DNA of 64,000 bases from Blastococcus sp. TF02-09. Lineage in GTDB: Bacteria; Actinomycetota; Actinomycetes; Mycobacteriales; Geodermatophilaceae. The position numbers and the translations under genes are program-made. This document shows, one piece after another, positions 23,742-32,754 of the stretch. The stretch is from positions 420,967 to 484,966 of the forward strand of contig NZ_QOHH01000003.1 of NCBI RefSeq assembly GCF_003319105.1, read 5' to 3'. The notes under the pieces are model-generated. The model saw only the letters and a program-made list of their open reading frames with translations. It did no database searches and was not told the DNA's origin. Position 1 is the stretch's first letter, and each line of letters opens with the position of its first letter.

Positions 23742-24884
23742 CTAGGTCTGGACGGTCAGCGCACGGTAGCCGCCGTTCCGCAGCACGAGCTCGGTCAGCC
23801 GCGTCAGCACCGTCGCCGGCTCGGCGAGGCAGCGGCCGACGTCGGGCTCCACCTCGGTGAGCGCGTGCGCGGTGACGAAGCCCGCCGCTGCCAGGGCGTC
23901 CGGCCCGAGGGCCACCCGTCCCGCGACGCCCAGGCACGGCACACCCGCCCGGGCGGCCCGCCGCGCGACCTCGACCGGCGCCTTGCCCCGCAGCGTCTGC
24001 TCGTCCATCGAGCCCTCACCGGTGATCACCAGCGCCGCCCCGGCCAGCGCGTCGTCGAGCCCGATCAGGTCGCACACCAGCCCCGCACCGGAGACGATCC
24101 GCGCGCCCACGGCGAGGGCGCCAGCCGCCGTCCCGCCCGCTCCTCCGGCGCCGGGCGTCGTCGCCACGTCGACGGCCAGGTCCCGGGTGAGGACGGCGGC
24201 CCAGCGGGCGAGTGCCGCGTCGAGCAGCGCCACGTCGTCGGCCGAGGCGCCTTTCTGCGGAGCGAAGACGTGCGCCGCCCCCGCCGGGCCGGTCAGCGGG
24301 TTGTCGACGTCGGAGGCCACGACGAACTCCACCTGCGCCAGCCGCGGGTCCAGGCCGGTCGCGTCGACCCGGTCGAGCTGCTGCAGCCCTCCTCCTCCGG
24401 GCGAGATGTGACGCCCGTCCGCGTCCAGCAGGCGCAGCCCCAGTGCCTGCAGCATCCCGGCTCCGCCGTCGGTGGTCGCGCTGCCGCCGATGCCCAGCAC
24501 CACGCGCCGGGCGCCGTCGTCCAGGGCGTGCCGCACCAGCTCGCCGACGCCCCGGGTGGTCGCGGTCAGCGGCGCGGGCCGGTCGAGCAGCCCCAGGCCC
24601 GCGGCGGTGGCCAGCTCCACCACCGTCGTCGTCCCGAGGACCGCCCGCACGGCCTCGACGGGCCGACCGTCCGGCCCCGTCACCCGCGCCGTCCGCCGCC
24701 GGTAGCCGGCGCGGAGCGCGGCGGCGACGGTGCCCTCTCCCCCGTCGGCGAGCGGGCGCAGCACCGCCTCGGCGTCCGGGAGCGCCCGGGCCAGGCCGTC
24801 CGCGATCGCCTGGGCCGCGGCGTCGGCGGGCAGGGTGCCCTTGAAGGAGTCGGGGGCCACGACCATGCGCACGACGAGCAGCAT
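23742..24884 (-). CDS. glycerate kinase
   Basis: A 380-residue glycerate 2-kinase of the GarK/GlxK family, phosphorylating D-glycerate in glyoxylate/serine catabolism. N-terminal VVAPDSFKGTLPADAAAQAI, PLADGGEGTVAA (about residues 46-57) and GIGGSATTDGGAGMLQALG (about 131-149) are diagnostic, as is VITGEGSMDEQTLRGKAP further on. The ATG at 24884 is given; ATG 24866 is a possible shorter start. It is divergent from the acyl-CoA dehydrogenase, with only 27 bp between starts, and probably co-transcribed with the K+ channel. Confidence 0.93.
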   Translation of the reverse strand: MLLVVRMVVAPDSFKGTLPADAAAQAIADGLARALPDAEAVLRPLADGGEGTVAAALRAGYRRRTARVTGPDGRPVEAVRAVLGTTTVVELATAAGLGLLDRPAPLTATTRGVGELVRHALDDGARRVVLGIGGSATTDGGAGMLQALGLRLLDADGRHISPGGGGLQQLDRVDATGLDPRLAQVEFVVASDVDNPLTGPAGAAHVFAPQKGASADDVALLDAALARWAAVLTRDLAVDVATTPGAGGAGGTAAGALAVGARIVSGAGLVCDLIGLDDALAGAALVITGEGSMDEQTLRGKAPVEVARRAARAGVPCLGVAGRVALGPDALAAAGFVTAHALTEVEPDVGRCLAEPATVLTRLTELVLRNGGYRALTVQT

Positions 24885-24911
24885 GCCCCCACTCGTCGTA
24901 GCGTCCCGCGG

Positions 24912-26111
24912 GTGACTGCTCCCAGCCCGGACTTCTACCTTGTCGACGAGTTCCTGGACCCGGAGGACATCGCGATCCGCGACCGGGTCCGCGCCTTCTG
25001 CGCCGAGGAGGTCACCCCCACCATCAACGAGTTCTGGGACCGCGCGGAGTTCCCGTTCGACCTCGTGCCCAAGCTGGCCGGACTCGGCGTCGTCGGCGGC
25101 ACGATCGAGGGCTACGGCTGCCCGGGCATGAGCAACGTCGCCGCCGGCCTCGTCGCCGCCGAGTTCGCCCGCGCCGACGGCAGCGTCGGGACCTTCAACG
25201 GCGTGCACAGCTACCTCGCCATGCAGTCGATCGCCGTCCTCGGCTCGGAGGAGCAGCGGGAGCGCTGGCTGCCGGAGATGGCCCGGCTGGAGAAGATCGG
25301 CGCCTTCGGCCTCACCGAGCCCGAGCACGGGTCCGACGCCGTCGGCCTGGAGACCTCCGCCCGGCGGGACGGTGACTCCTTCGTGCTGAACGGCCGGAAG
25401 AAGTGGATCGGCAACGGCTCGATCGCCGACTACGTGATCATCTGGGCGCGCGGTGAGGACGGCGCCGTCGGCGGCTACGTCGTCGAGACCGGCGGCCGCG
25501 ACGGCGAGCTGGCCGGCTACGACGCGACCGTCATGACCGGGAAGACGGCGCTGCGAGCGGTCTGGCAGGCCGAGATCACGCTGACCGACGTCCGGGTGCC
25601 GGCGGAGAACAAGCTCGCCGAGTGCCACTCGTTCAAGGACGTCTCCCGGATGCTGGACCGCACCCGGTACACCGTCGCGTGGCGGGCGCTCGGGGTGGCG
25701 ATGGCCTCCTACGAGCTGGCGCTGGCCCACGCCCTGCAGCGGGAGCAGTTCGGCCAGCCGATCGCCGGGTTCCAGCTCGTGCAGGACAAGCTGGCCCGGA
25801 TGCTGGCCGAGATCACCACGATGCAGCTGATGTGCTGGCGGCTGTCGACGCTCGCCGACACCGGCCGGATGACGGCGGCGATGGCCTCGCTGGCCAAGAT
25901 GAACTGCGCGGCCAAGGCTCGCGCAATCGTGGCCGACGCCCGCGACATCCTCGGCGGCGACGGCATCCTGCTCGACCACCACGTCGCGCGGCACCACGCC
26001 GACATGGAGGCGATCTTCACCTTCGAGGGCACCGACTCGGTGCAGGCCCTCATCGTGGGTCGGGAGATCACCGGCCTGTCGGCGATCAGCGGGCGCAAGC
26101 CGCAGCGCTGA
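24912..26111 (+). CDS. acyl-CoA dehydrogenase (glutaryl-CoA dehydrogenase-like)
   Basis: A 399-residue FAD-dependent acyl-CoA dehydrogenase. FAD- and substrate-binding blocks FGLTEPEHGSD and RKKWIGNG, and the C-terminal TFEGTDSVQALIVGREITG with the catalytic-position Glu, are in place. Overall layout and the GYGCPGMSNVAAGLV block resemble glutaryl-CoA dehydrogenases, which convert glutaryl-CoA to crotonyl-CoA, but the substrate is uncertain. The GTG at 24912 was selected since upstream sequence is antisense to glycerate kinase. Confidence 0.87.
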   Translation: MTAPSPDFYLVDEFLDPEDIAIRDRVRAFCAEEVTPTINEFWDRAEFPFDLVPKLAGLGVVGGTIEGYGCPGMSNVAAGLVAAEFARADGSVGTFNGVHSYLAMQSIAVLGSEEQRERWLPEMARLEKIGAFGLTEPEHGSDAVGLETSARRDGDSFVLNGRKKWIGNGSIADYVIIWARGEDGAVGGYVVETGGRDGELAGYDATVMTGKTALRAVWQAEITLTDVRVPAENKLAECHSFKDVSRMLDRTRYTVAWRALGVAMASYELALAHALQREQFGQPIAGFQLVQDKLARMLAEITTMQLMCWRLSTLADTGRMTAAMASLAKMNCAAKARAIVADARDILGGDGILLDHHVARHHADMEAIFTFEGTDSVQALIVGREITGLSAISGRKPQR

Positions 26112-26126
26112 CCGCGGCGGGGGCGC

Positions 26127-26405
26127 TCAGCGTGCGGAGGCGAGCGCCTTCGCGGTCACCCGGGCGCACTCGGGGCAGGCGGTACGCCCGGCACCGACCC
26201 GCGACCACCTCTGCGAGCCCCAGATCTGGACGATCGCGCCGCAGACGGCCAGCTCGATCTCCCCGTCGAGCTCGGCGGGTACGCGGTGCGCCTCGACTGC
26301 GTGCCAGGGATGTGCTTGTTCGGTGGGTGCACCGCTGGACCATCGATCCGGGCGGGCGAACCCTACGGCGTACGTGTCCACGGGTTCGGGTGTGCCCGGT
26401 TCCAC
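26127..26405 (-). CDS. small zinc-ribbon-like protein, unknown function
   Basis: A 92-residue protein with one Cys at ELAVCGA and a CPEC pair at ACPECARV, together with a conserved-looking HAVE histidine, suggesting a single zinc site (CxxC plus Cys/His). No membrane segment. GTG 26405 gives the longest form; a GTG eight codons in is also possible. It converges on the acyl-CoA dehydrogenase, leaving 15 bp. Proteins with this C...CPECA layout are common in actinobacteria but uncharacterised. Confidence 0.65.
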   Translation of the reverse strand: MEPGTPEPVDTYAVGFARPDRWSSGAPTEQAHPWHAVEAHRVPAELDGEIELAVCGAIVQIWGSQRWSRVGAGRTACPECARVTAKALASAR

Positions 26406-26546
26406 AGCCGGTCAACCCCGACCGGCCGGGGTTGTGCGACAGACCCGTTCCGCATCGTTCTCCGGGTGGTCCTCGGGGTGTTGCCGGAGGCGAGGTGGGG
26501 CGGGGCCGCGTTACCGTCGAGAGGGCCGAGACGAGGGGGTGGCCGC

Positions 26547-26852
26547 ATGGATCCGGTGAGCCTGCTGGTGGGCGGCGCCCTCCTCGCGTCCGGGTTCCTC
26601 GCCGGCTGCCTCGGCCGCCGGCGGTCCGTCGCGCCCCCGCCGGTCACCCCGGTGTGCGGGTGCGGTCACGCGCTCAGCCAGCACGACCGGGACACGGCCA
26701 CCTGCTACGCCGAGCTCAGGCGCGACACCTACGACAAGCGCGGCCGGTGGTCGGGCCACAGCTGGGTGCCCTGCACCTGCCGGCAGTACATCGGGCCCCG
26801 CCCGATCGACGAGGTCTTCGCCCCGCGTCTCCTGCCCCCGACGGCCGACTGA
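26547..26852 (+). CDS. small membrane-anchored Cys/His-rich protein
   Basis: A 101-residue protein: an N-terminal membrane anchor (LLVGGALLASGFLAGCLG, residues 5-22) followed by a soluble Cys/His-rich region with CGCGHALSQHD, a Cys in TATCYAEL and PCTCRQYIG, which could bind zinc. The ATG at 26547 is preceded by a GAGGGGG purine tract. The hydrolase gene starts four bases after its stop, so they probably share a transcript. Function unknown. Confidence 0.7.
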   Translation: MDPVSLLVGGALLASGFLAGCLGRRRSVAPPPVTPVCGCGHALSQHDRDTATCYAELRRDTYDKRGRWSGHSWVPCTCRQYIGPRPIDEVFAPRLLPPTAD

Positions 26853-26856
26853 CGCG

Positions 26857-27639
26857 ATGGCCGATCTCCCCGCCCGGCCACCCCGGCTCCGGCGCACCGG
26901 CCTGCTGGGGGTCACCGAACCGGTCCGCGCCCTGGCCAGCGCCGGGGCCTTCGCCGCCGGCCTGCCGCTGCTGCAGCTGGCTCCGCGCGGCGACGGGCAC
27001 CCGGTGCTGGTGCTGCCCGGCCTGATGGCCTCCGACGTCTCCACCCGGGTGCTGCGCGGATGGCTCCGGCGGCTGGGCTACCCGGTCGTCGGGTGGGAGC
27101 TGGGCCGCAACCGCGGGCCGACGGCGGAGGTCCTCGACGCGCTGCCCCGGTCGCTCGACCGCCTGGCCGCGGAGCACGGGACGGCGGTGAGCATCGTCGG
27201 CCAGAGCCTCGGCGGGATCTTCGCCCGGAGCCTCGCGCGGAAGGCACCCCGCCAGGTGCGGCAGGTCATCTCGCTCGGATCCCCGTTCGCCGCGGGCGGT
27301 CCCGACGACTCCCCCGCCGGACGGGTCTACCGCCGCTACTCCGCCTCGCACAGCACCCGGCGGCTCTCCGCGACCCGCTCGCCGGCCGCTCCTCTGCCGG
27401 TACCGAGCACCGCCGTCTACTCGCGGTGGGACGGCGTCGTCGACTGGCGCGCCTGCCGCCAGCAGCCGGGTCCGCACAGCGAGAACGTCGCCGTGCACGC
27501 CAGCCACCTGGGCATGGGCCACGACCCGGCCGTCCTCTGGGTGATCGCCGACCGGCTCGCCCAGCCGCGGCACGACTGGCAGCCCTTCCAGCGGCCCACG
27601 CGCTTCGGCCTCGGCGCCCTGTTCCCGACGGAGGACTGA
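26857..27639 (+). CDS. alpha/beta hydrolase, lipase-like
   Basis: A 260-residue alpha/beta-hydrolase resembling PGAP1/triacylglycerol-lipase types. The oxyanion strand reads VLVLPGLMAS, the nucleophile elbow is IVGQSLGGIFA (Ser about residue 115), the acid is in YSRWDGVVDW and the catalytic His in ASHLGMGHDP. No signal peptide was seen. The start ATG 26857 follows the small Cys-rich gene by four bases. Substrate is probably an ester or lipid. Confidence 0.85.
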   Translation: MADLPARPPRLRRTGLLGVTEPVRALASAGAFAAGLPLLQLAPRGDGHPVLVLPGLMASDVSTRVLRGWLRRLGYPVVGWELGRNRGPTAEVLDALPRSLDRLAAEHGTAVSIVGQSLGGIFARSLARKAPRQVRQVISLGSPFAAGGPDDSPAGRVYRRYSASHSTRRLSATRSPAAPLPVPSTAVYSRWDGVVDWRACRQQPGPHSENVAVHASHLGMGHDPAVLWVIADRLAQPRHDWQPFQRPTRFGLGALFPTED

Positions 27640-27650
27640 GCGGGCCGGCC

Positions 27651-28196
27651 TCAGCGCAGCCGCTGGGGCAGTCCCGCCGTCACCAGCTCCACCCGCTGCG
27701 CGGCGGCCGCCACGCGGGTGTTGAGCATCCCCATCTCGTCGCGGAACCGCCGTCCCGACGCGGTGGCCGGCACGATGCCGCCGCCCACCTCGTTGCTGAC
27801 CGCGACCACCCGCCGCCGGGTGGACGACCAGGCCGCCAGCAGGTCGTCGACGGCGGCGGCCAGCCGGTCGTCGGCGCCGGGACGGTCCTCCCACACCCCG
27901 TAGGCGTCCATCGTGCCGGCGAGCCACGTGGTCAGGCAGTCGACGAGCACCGGCGGGCCCGGGCGGCCCAGCACACCGGCCAGGTCGAGGGTCTCCACGG
28001 TTCGCCAGGACGCAGGCCGGCGGGCGCGGTGCAGCGCGACCCGGTCGGCCCACTCGGGGTCGTCCGCGGTGGGCGGACGACCGCAGGCCAGGTACTCGAC
28101 GACCCGCTCGCGGGCCAGCAGGCGCTCGGCGTAGGAGGACTTGCCCGAGCGCGCTCCCCCGAGGACCAGGACGCGGCGGGGACGGCGGAGCAGCAC
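27651..28196 (-). CDS. cobU: adenosylcobinamide kinase/guanylyltransferase
   Basis: A 181-residue bifunctional CobU/CobP enzyme of cobalamin nucleotide-loop assembly, phosphorylating adenosylcobinamide and then transferring GMP. The P-loop GGARSGKSSYAE is near the N-terminus, VLVDCLTTWLAG carries the Walker B region, and VSNEVGGGIVPATASGRRFRD is the diagnostic C-terminal block. GTG at 28196 was chosen as the first start before the P-loop. No other cobalamin genes are adjacent. It is divergent from the SMP-30 gene. Confidence 0.93.
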   Translation of the reverse strand: MLLRRPRRVLVLGGARSGKSSYAERLLARERVVEYLACGRPPTADDPEWADRVALHRARRPASWRTVETLDLAGVLGRPGPPVLVDCLTTWLAGTMDAYGVWEDRPGADDRLAAAVDDLLAAWSSTRRRVVAVSNEVGGGIVPATASGRRFRDEMGMLNTRVAAAAQRVELVTAGLPQRLR

Positions 28197-28251
28197 GCGC
28201 CGAGTGTGCCGCGCGGGTTCGCCGGGTTTCCGCCGGGGGCATGGACGGCGG

Positions 28252-29097
28252 ATGCGTGCGCAGCAGGTGACCGACCCGGTGGCGTACCACGGCGAGGGGC
28301 CGGTCTGGTCGCCGTCGTGGGGCGGGCTGCGCTGGGTGGACATGCTCGCCGGCGACGTCCTCTCGCTCGCCCCGGACGGCTCGGTGCGGCGTCGGTCGGT
28401 CAGCGCGGTCGTCGCGGCGGTGCGGCCCCGGCGGGGCGGTGGCGCCGTCCTCGGGATCGAGCGCGGCTTCGCGCTGGAGGACCCCGACGGCAGGCTCACC
28501 CGCCTGCCCCCGCTGTGGGACGACGAGGGCGTGCGGATGAACGAGGGCGGCTGCGACCCTGACGGGAACTTCCTCTGCGGCTCGATGGCCTACGACCAGC
28601 GCCCCGGCGCCGCGGCCCTGTACCGCCTGACCCCCGACGGCAGCACCACCACGGTGCTCGAGGGAGTGACCGTCTCCAACGGCCTGGAGTGGAGTCCCGA
28701 CGGCTCCCGCGCCTACTACGACGACACCGCCACGCACCGCGTCGACGTCTTCGACTGGGACCCGGACCGCGGGCTGCACGGGCGGCGCCCGTTCGCCACC
28801 ATCCCGGACGGCGGCCTGCCCGACGGGCTCACCGTCGACGCCGACGGCGGGCTGTGGGTGGCCCTGGCCGACCGGGGCGAGGTGTGGCACCTGACGCCCG
28901 ACGGCGTGCACGACGAGGTGGTGGAGGTGCCCGTCGGCATGGTCACCGCCTGCACGTTCGGCGGCCCGGACCTCGACCAGCTGTTCATCACCACGTCGCG
29001 GGAGAAGGCGCCGCCGGGCGAGGACCCGCTGGCCGGCTCGCTGTTCCGGGCCGACGTCGGCGTGCGCGGCCGGCCGGTGCGGGAGTTCGCGGGCTGA
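28252..29097 (+). CDS. SMP-30/gluconolactonase-family protein
   Basis: A 281-residue six-bladed beta-propeller of the SMP-30/gluconolactonase family, typically a metal-dependent lactonase. Metal ligands can be placed at the Glu in HGEGPVW, the Asn in VSNGLEWSPDG and the Asp in LPDGLTVDADGGLW, so the site is complete. The ATG at 28252 was chosen because the family fold begins directly after it. Its exact sugar-lactone substrate is unknown. Confidence 0.88.
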   Translation: MRAQQVTDPVAYHGEGPVWSPSWGGLRWVDMLAGDVLSLAPDGSVRRRSVSAVVAAVRPRRGGGAVLGIERGFALEDPDGRLTRLPPLWDDEGVRMNEGGCDPDGNFLCGSMAYDQRPGAAALYRLTPDGSTTTVLEGVTVSNGLEWSPDGSRAYYDDTATHRVDVFDWDPDRGLHGRRPFATIPDGGLPDGLTVDADGGLWVALADRGEVWHLTPDGVHDEVVEVPVGMVTACTFGGPDLDQLFITTSREKAPPGEDPLAGSLFRADVGVRGRPVREFAG

Positions 29098-29128
29098 TCC
29101 GTCGCCGGGTTGTGCCAGGCTGGTCCGC

Positions 29129-30073
29129 GTGAGCGACGTCCAGGTGGTCACCAGCCGGGAGGTCCCCCTGGGCGGGCCGCGGGCGATGACGGTGCGCCGC
29201 ACGCTGCCGCAGCGGACCCGGTCCCTGGTCGGGGCCTGGTGCTTCGCCGACCACTACGGCCCCGACGACGTCGCCACCACCGGCGGCATGGACGTCCCGC
29301 CGCACCCGCACACCGGCCTGCAGACGGTCAGCTGGCTGTTCAGCGGCGAGATCGAGCACCGCGACACCACCGGCGCGCACGCGATCGTCCGGCCGGGCGA
29401 GCTGAACCTCATGACCGGGGGCTCGGGCGTCGCGCACTCGGAGGTGTCCACGCCGGACACCGGCACGCTGCACGGCGTCCAGCTGTGGACGGCGCTGCCC
29501 GACGCCGCCCGCCACCTGCCGCGGTCCTTCGTGCACCACGTGCCCGAGGTGGTGGCGCTCGACGGCGCGACCGTCCGCGTGCTGCTGGGCACGCTGGCCG
29601 GATCGACGTCCCCCGTGCCCACCCACACTCCCCTGCTGGGGGCCGAGGTGGTGCTCGACCCCGGGGCCGAGCTGGTGCTCGACGTCTCGCCCGGGTTCGA
29701 GCACGGGGTGCTGGTGGACCTGGGGCCGGTCGTGCTCGACGGCGTGGAGCTGGGCCGTGCGGAGCTCGGCTACACCGCGCCCGGGCGCCGGCAGCTGGCG
29801 CTCACCAACCCCGGGGAGCAGGCCGCACGGGTCGTGCTGCTGGGCGGGGAGCCGTTCCGCGAGCCGGTGGTGATGTGGTGGAACTTCATCGGGCGCACCC
29901 ACGACGAGATCGCCGGCTACCGCGCGGACTGGGAGTCCGGCTCGTCCCGCTTCGGGCAGGTCGAGGGGTACGGCGGGCAGGTGCAGCGGCTGCCCGCGCC
30001 TCCGCTGCCCACCGCCCGGCTCAAGCCCCGGATGGCGCCCCCGGCGTCTCAGGACCCGAGCGCCTGGGGCTGA
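29129..30073 (+). CDS. pirin family protein
   Basis: A 314-residue bicupin pirin. Iron ligands sit in PPHPHTGLQTV and GVAHSEVS (the usual HxH and HxE), with MTGGSG before the latter. VVMWWNFIGRTHDEIAGYRADW near the C-terminus is typical of bacterial pirins. Starts at GTG 29129. The 3' end overlaps the converging F420-type gene by 53 bp, an unusually long convergent overlap. Bacterial pirins include quercetin dioxygenases and regulators of metabolic enzymes; the role here is unknown. Confidence 0.92.
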   Translation: MSDVQVVTSREVPLGGPRAMTVRRTLPQRTRSLVGAWCFADHYGPDDVATTGGMDVPPHPHTGLQTVSWLFSGEIEHRDTTGAHAIVRPGELNLMTGGSGVAHSEVSTPDTGTLHGVQLWTALPDAARHLPRSFVHHVPEVVALDGATVRVLLGTLAGSTSPVPTHTPLLGAEVVLDPGAELVLDVSPGFEHGVLVDLGPVVLDGVELGRAELGYTAPGRRQLALTNPGEQAARVVLLGGEPFREPVVMWWNFIGRTHDEIAGYRADWESGSSRFGQVEGYGGQVQRLPAPPLPTARLKPRMAPPASQDPSAWG

Positions 30074-31079
30074 GCCGGTCGCGGAACCCGGCGAGCGCCT
30101 CGCGCGTGGTGCCCTCGGGTGGGACGACGTGCACCTGGTCGATCGTGTCGCCGTAGCGCCGGCCGAGCTCCTCGGCGACCTGCCCGAGGGGCCCGATGAC
30201 GGCGAAGGCACCCAGCAGCTCGTCGTCGACGAGGTCGCCCATCCGCGCCCAGCGGTCGGGGTCGCTGCCGATGGACAGCGCGTGCAGCCGGTCGTGCAGC
30301 TCGCCCCGCCCGGCCCGGCGCAGCACGTCGGCGTACGCGGGCGTGGACCCGTAGAACGCGATCTGCCTCCGCACGGCCAGCGTCTCCTGCTCGCCGGCCC
30401 CCTCCTCCCCGGTGACGACGACGAAGCCCGGGCAGTGCACGACGACGTCGGCGCGCTCCCTGCCCGACCTCTCCAGGCCCTCGTGCAGCGCCGGGAGGGT
30501 GACCTCGGAGAACCACTCCGGCGTGCTGAACGCGTGCGGGATCAACCCGTCGGCGAGCTCACCGGCCAGCCGCGTCATGACCGGACCGACGGCGGCCAGG
30601 TGCACCTCCGGTGCGCTCGGCGACGGCTCCGGCCGGAACATGTCGGCCATCAGGGCGTGGGTGTAGTGCTCGCTGCGGAAGGCGAGCTGCACACCGTCGT
30701 TCCAGTCCGCCCAGATGGCGTGCAGGGCGCCCAGGTAGTCGCGCATCTGCGCCGCCGGCCGGCTGCTCCACGGCATGTCGAACCGCCGCGTGATGTGCGG
30801 CTTGATCTGCGTCCCCAGCCCGAGCACCGCCCGCCCGCCGGAGAGCAGGTGCAGGTAGTGCGCGGCGTTCGCGGTGACCATGGGGCTGCGGGCGAACGCC
30901 ACGGCGATGTGGGTCTCCAGCCGCATCTCCCCCGCCGACCCGGCGGCGACGGCCAGCGGCAGGAACGGATCGTTCGCGACCTCCGAGGTGGAGAGCGCGT
31001 CGAAGCCCAGCTCCCTGGCCCGCGCCGCCTCGGCCGCGATCTCCCCGGCCGCGCCGCGCAGCCCGTAACCGATGCGCAT
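30021..31079 (-). CDS. LLM-class F420-dependent oxidoreductase (Rv3520c-like)
   Basis: A 352-residue luciferase-like monooxygenase-fold protein of the F420-dependent group. LGFDALSTSEVANDPFLPLA and GRAVLGLGTQIKPHITRRF are diagnostic of the subgroup that includes Mycobacterium tuberculosis Rv3520c. As in M. tuberculosis, it is divergent from a DUF35 protein and an Ltp-type thiolase, which ties it to sterol side-chain metabolism. The ATG at 31079 abuts a palindrome of the KstR type, so repression by the local TetR regulator is likely. Reaction unknown. Confidence 0.88.
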   Translation of the reverse strand: MRIGYGLRGAAGEIAAEAARARELGFDALSTSEVANDPFLPLAVAAGSAGEMRLETHIAVAFARSPMVTANAAHYLHLLSGGRAVLGLGTQIKPHITRRFDMPWSSRPAAQMRDYLGALHAIWADWNDGVQLAFRSEHYTHALMADMFRPEPSPSAPEVHLAAVGPVMTRLAGELADGLIPHAFSTPEWFSEVTLPALHEGLERSGRERADVVVHCPGFVVVTGEEGAGEQETLAVRRQIAFYGSTPAYADVLRRAGRGELHDRLHALSIGSDPDRWARMGDLVDDELLGAFAVIGPLGQVAEELGRRYGDTIDQVHVVPPEGTTREALAGFRDRLSPRRSGPETPGAPSGA

Positions 31080-31093
31080 GAGAACAGGTTCTA
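31080..31093. promoter_or_regulatory. KstR-like operator 1
   Basis: GAGAACAGGTTCTA, core AGAAC-AG-GTTCT, immediately upstream of the F420-type gene start. It fits the TNNAACNNGTTNNA KstR pattern except for one outer base. Confidence 0.75.
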
Positions 31094-31156
31094 CGGCGTG
31101 GTGACGACGACTACAAGGGCGATTGACAGGCGCCGACGGCAGCCCGGATGCTTCGC

Positions 31157-31170
31157 GAGAACCTGTTCTC
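31157..31170. promoter_or_regulatory. KstR-like operator 2
   Basis: GAGAACCTGTTCTC, a perfect palindrome 26 bp before the DUF35 gene and just after a TTGACA (31123-31128) and GATGCT (31147-31152) promoter candidate, so a bound repressor would cover the start of transcription. Confidence 0.78.
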
Positions 31171-31195
31171 GTTGCGCTCGCCGAAAGGACGGCCG

Positions 31196-31600
31196 ATGCC
31201 CGGGCCAACACCCGTCCCCACGCCGGATACCGCCCCGTACTGGGAGGGTGCGGCGGCCGGCGAGCTGCGCGTCCAGCAGTGCACCAGCTGCGGCGAGCAC
31301 TACTTCTACCCGCGCCCCTTCTGCCCCCGGTGCGGCTCGGACGCGGTGGAGTGGAGGGTGGCCGGCGGCCGGGCGACGCTCGTCTCCTACGTGATCAACC
31401 ACCGGCCGTTCCCGCCGGTCGAGGAGCCGCAGGTGGTCGCCCTCGTCCAGCTCGAGGAGGGCCCGCGGATGATGACCAACGTCGTCGGGGTCGAGCCGCT
31501 GCCCGATAACCTGCCCCTCGGCCTGCAGCTGCAGGTGACCTTCGAGCAGCGCGGCGAGTTCGCGATCCCGGTCTTCACCCCGGCGGAGGCGCCGCGATGA
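31196..31600 (+). CDS. DUF35 OB-fold zinc-ribbon protein (Rv3521-like)
   Basis: A 134-residue DUF35 protein: an N-terminal helix, a rubredoxin-like zinc ribbon (CTSCGEHYFYPRPFCPRCG, residues about 29-47) and a C-terminal OB fold. Such proteins pair with SCP-x/Ltp-type thiolases or aldolases as accessory subunits; the partner is the next gene, overlapped by ATGA. ATG at 31196 was chosen because AAGGAC precedes it and because the longer ORF would begin before the operator. Confidence 0.9.
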   Translation: MPGPTPVPTPDTAPYWEGAAAGELRVQQCTSCGEHYFYPRPFCPRCGSDAVEWRVAGGRATLVSYVINHRPFPPVEEPQVVALVQLEEGPRMMTNVVGVEPLPDNLPLGLQLQVTFEQRGEFAIPVFTPAEAPR

Positions 31601-32754
31601 CCTCCATGCACGGTGGCGACATCGCCGTCGTCGGCGCCGCCGAGACCACGGAGATCGGCAGCCTGCCCGGCGTCTCCATGCTCAACCTGCACGCCGACGC
31701 CGCGCGCAACGCGCTCGCCGACGCCGGCCTGACCGTCAAGGACGTCGACGGCATCGCCACCGCCGGGCCGCTCGCGATGGAGGTGTCCCACCACCTCGGC
31801 ATCACGCCCCGCTGGCTCGACGGCACGATGGTCGGCGGCTGCAGCTTCCTGCTGCACGTCCGCCACGCCGCGGCCGCCATCGCCGCGGGAGCCGCCGACG
31901 TCGTGCTGGTGACGCACGGCGAGTCGGGACGGTCGCGGGTGGGCATGGCCGGCCGCGGGCCGAACCCCTCGTCGCCGCAGGGCCAGTTCGAGGCCGTCTA
32001 CGGCGCGCAGGCCCCGTACTCGACGTTCACCGTCCCGGCCCTGCACTTCCTGCAGGAGCGCGGCTTCGAGCGCGAGGCGCTGGCGCAGGTCGTCGTCGCC
32101 CAGCGCGAGTGGGCGGTCGGCAACCCGCGGGCGTCCCGGCGCACCCCGACCACGGTCGAGGCGGTGCTGGAGCAGCCCCCCGTGGCCTGGCCGTTCTCCA
32201 AGGACATGTGCTGCGTCGTCACCGACGGCGGCGGGGCACTGGTGCTCACCAGCGCCGAGCGGGCCGCCGACCTCCCCGCGGGCGACCGCGCCGTCTACCT
32301 GCTGGGCTCGGGCGAGTCCGCCGGGGCGCCGATGGTGTCGCAGATGGCCGACCCCGGGTCGTTCCGGGCCTTCCAGCTGGCCAGTGCCGAGGCCCTGGCC
32401 ACCGCCGGCATCGGGCACGCCGACGTCGACCACCTCATGGCCTACGACGCGTTCGCCCACCTGCCGCTGTACATGCTCGAGGACATCGGGTTCGTCGGGC
32501 GGGGCGAGTCGCGCGACTTCGTCGCCGAGGGCCACACCGGGAAGGGCGGCCGGCTGCCCATGAACACCAACGGCGGCGGGCTGTCGTACACGCACACCGG
32601 GATGTACGGCATGTTCGCCATCCAGGAGGCGGTGCGCCAGCTGCGCGGCGAGGCGTTCGCGCAGGTGCCCGACGTCGGGATCAGCTTCGTGCAGGGCGTC
32701 GGCATGTTCTTCGCCGCCGCGGGGAGCCTCGTGCTGTCCAACCGCAGGCCATGA
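31597..32754 (+). CDS. Ltp-type thiolase/aldolase (lipid-transfer protein family)
   Basis: A 385-residue non-decarboxylating thiolase-fold protein like mycobacterial Ltp3/Ltp4 and the Ltp2 aldolase, which act in the removal of sterol side chains. MVGGCSFLLHVRHAA retains a Cys at the thiolase nucleophile region, and the C-terminal PMNTNGGGLSYTHTGM and AYDAFAHLP blocks contain the Tyr positions important in the Ltp2 aldolase. It overlaps both neighbours by ATGA, so DUF35, thiolase and regulator form one transcript. Whether it is thiolase or aldolase is open. Confidence 0.87.
   Translation: MTSMHGGDIAVVGAAETTEIGSLPGVSMLNLHADAARNALADAGLTVKDVDGIATAGPLAMEVSHHLGITPRWLDGTMVGGCSFLLHVRHAAAAIAAGAADVVLVTHGESGRSRVGMAGRGPNPSSPQGQFEAVYGAQAPYSTFTVPALHFLQERGFEREALAQVVVAQREWAVGNPRASRRTPTTVEAVLEQPPVAWPFSKDMCCVVTDGGGALVLTSAERAADLPAGDRAVYLLGSGESAGAPMVSQMADPGSFRAFQLASAEALATAGIGHADVDHLMAYDAFAHLPLYMLEDIGFVGRGESRDFVAEGHTGKGGRLPMNTNGGGLSYTHTGMYGMFAIQEAVRQLRGEAFAQVPDVGISFVQGVGMFFAAAGSLVLSNRRP

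Noticed and set aside
26716..29202. Minus-strand open frame of 828 codons
   Set aside because: Covers CobU, hydrolase and SMP-30 genes antisense; no family motif in its translation.
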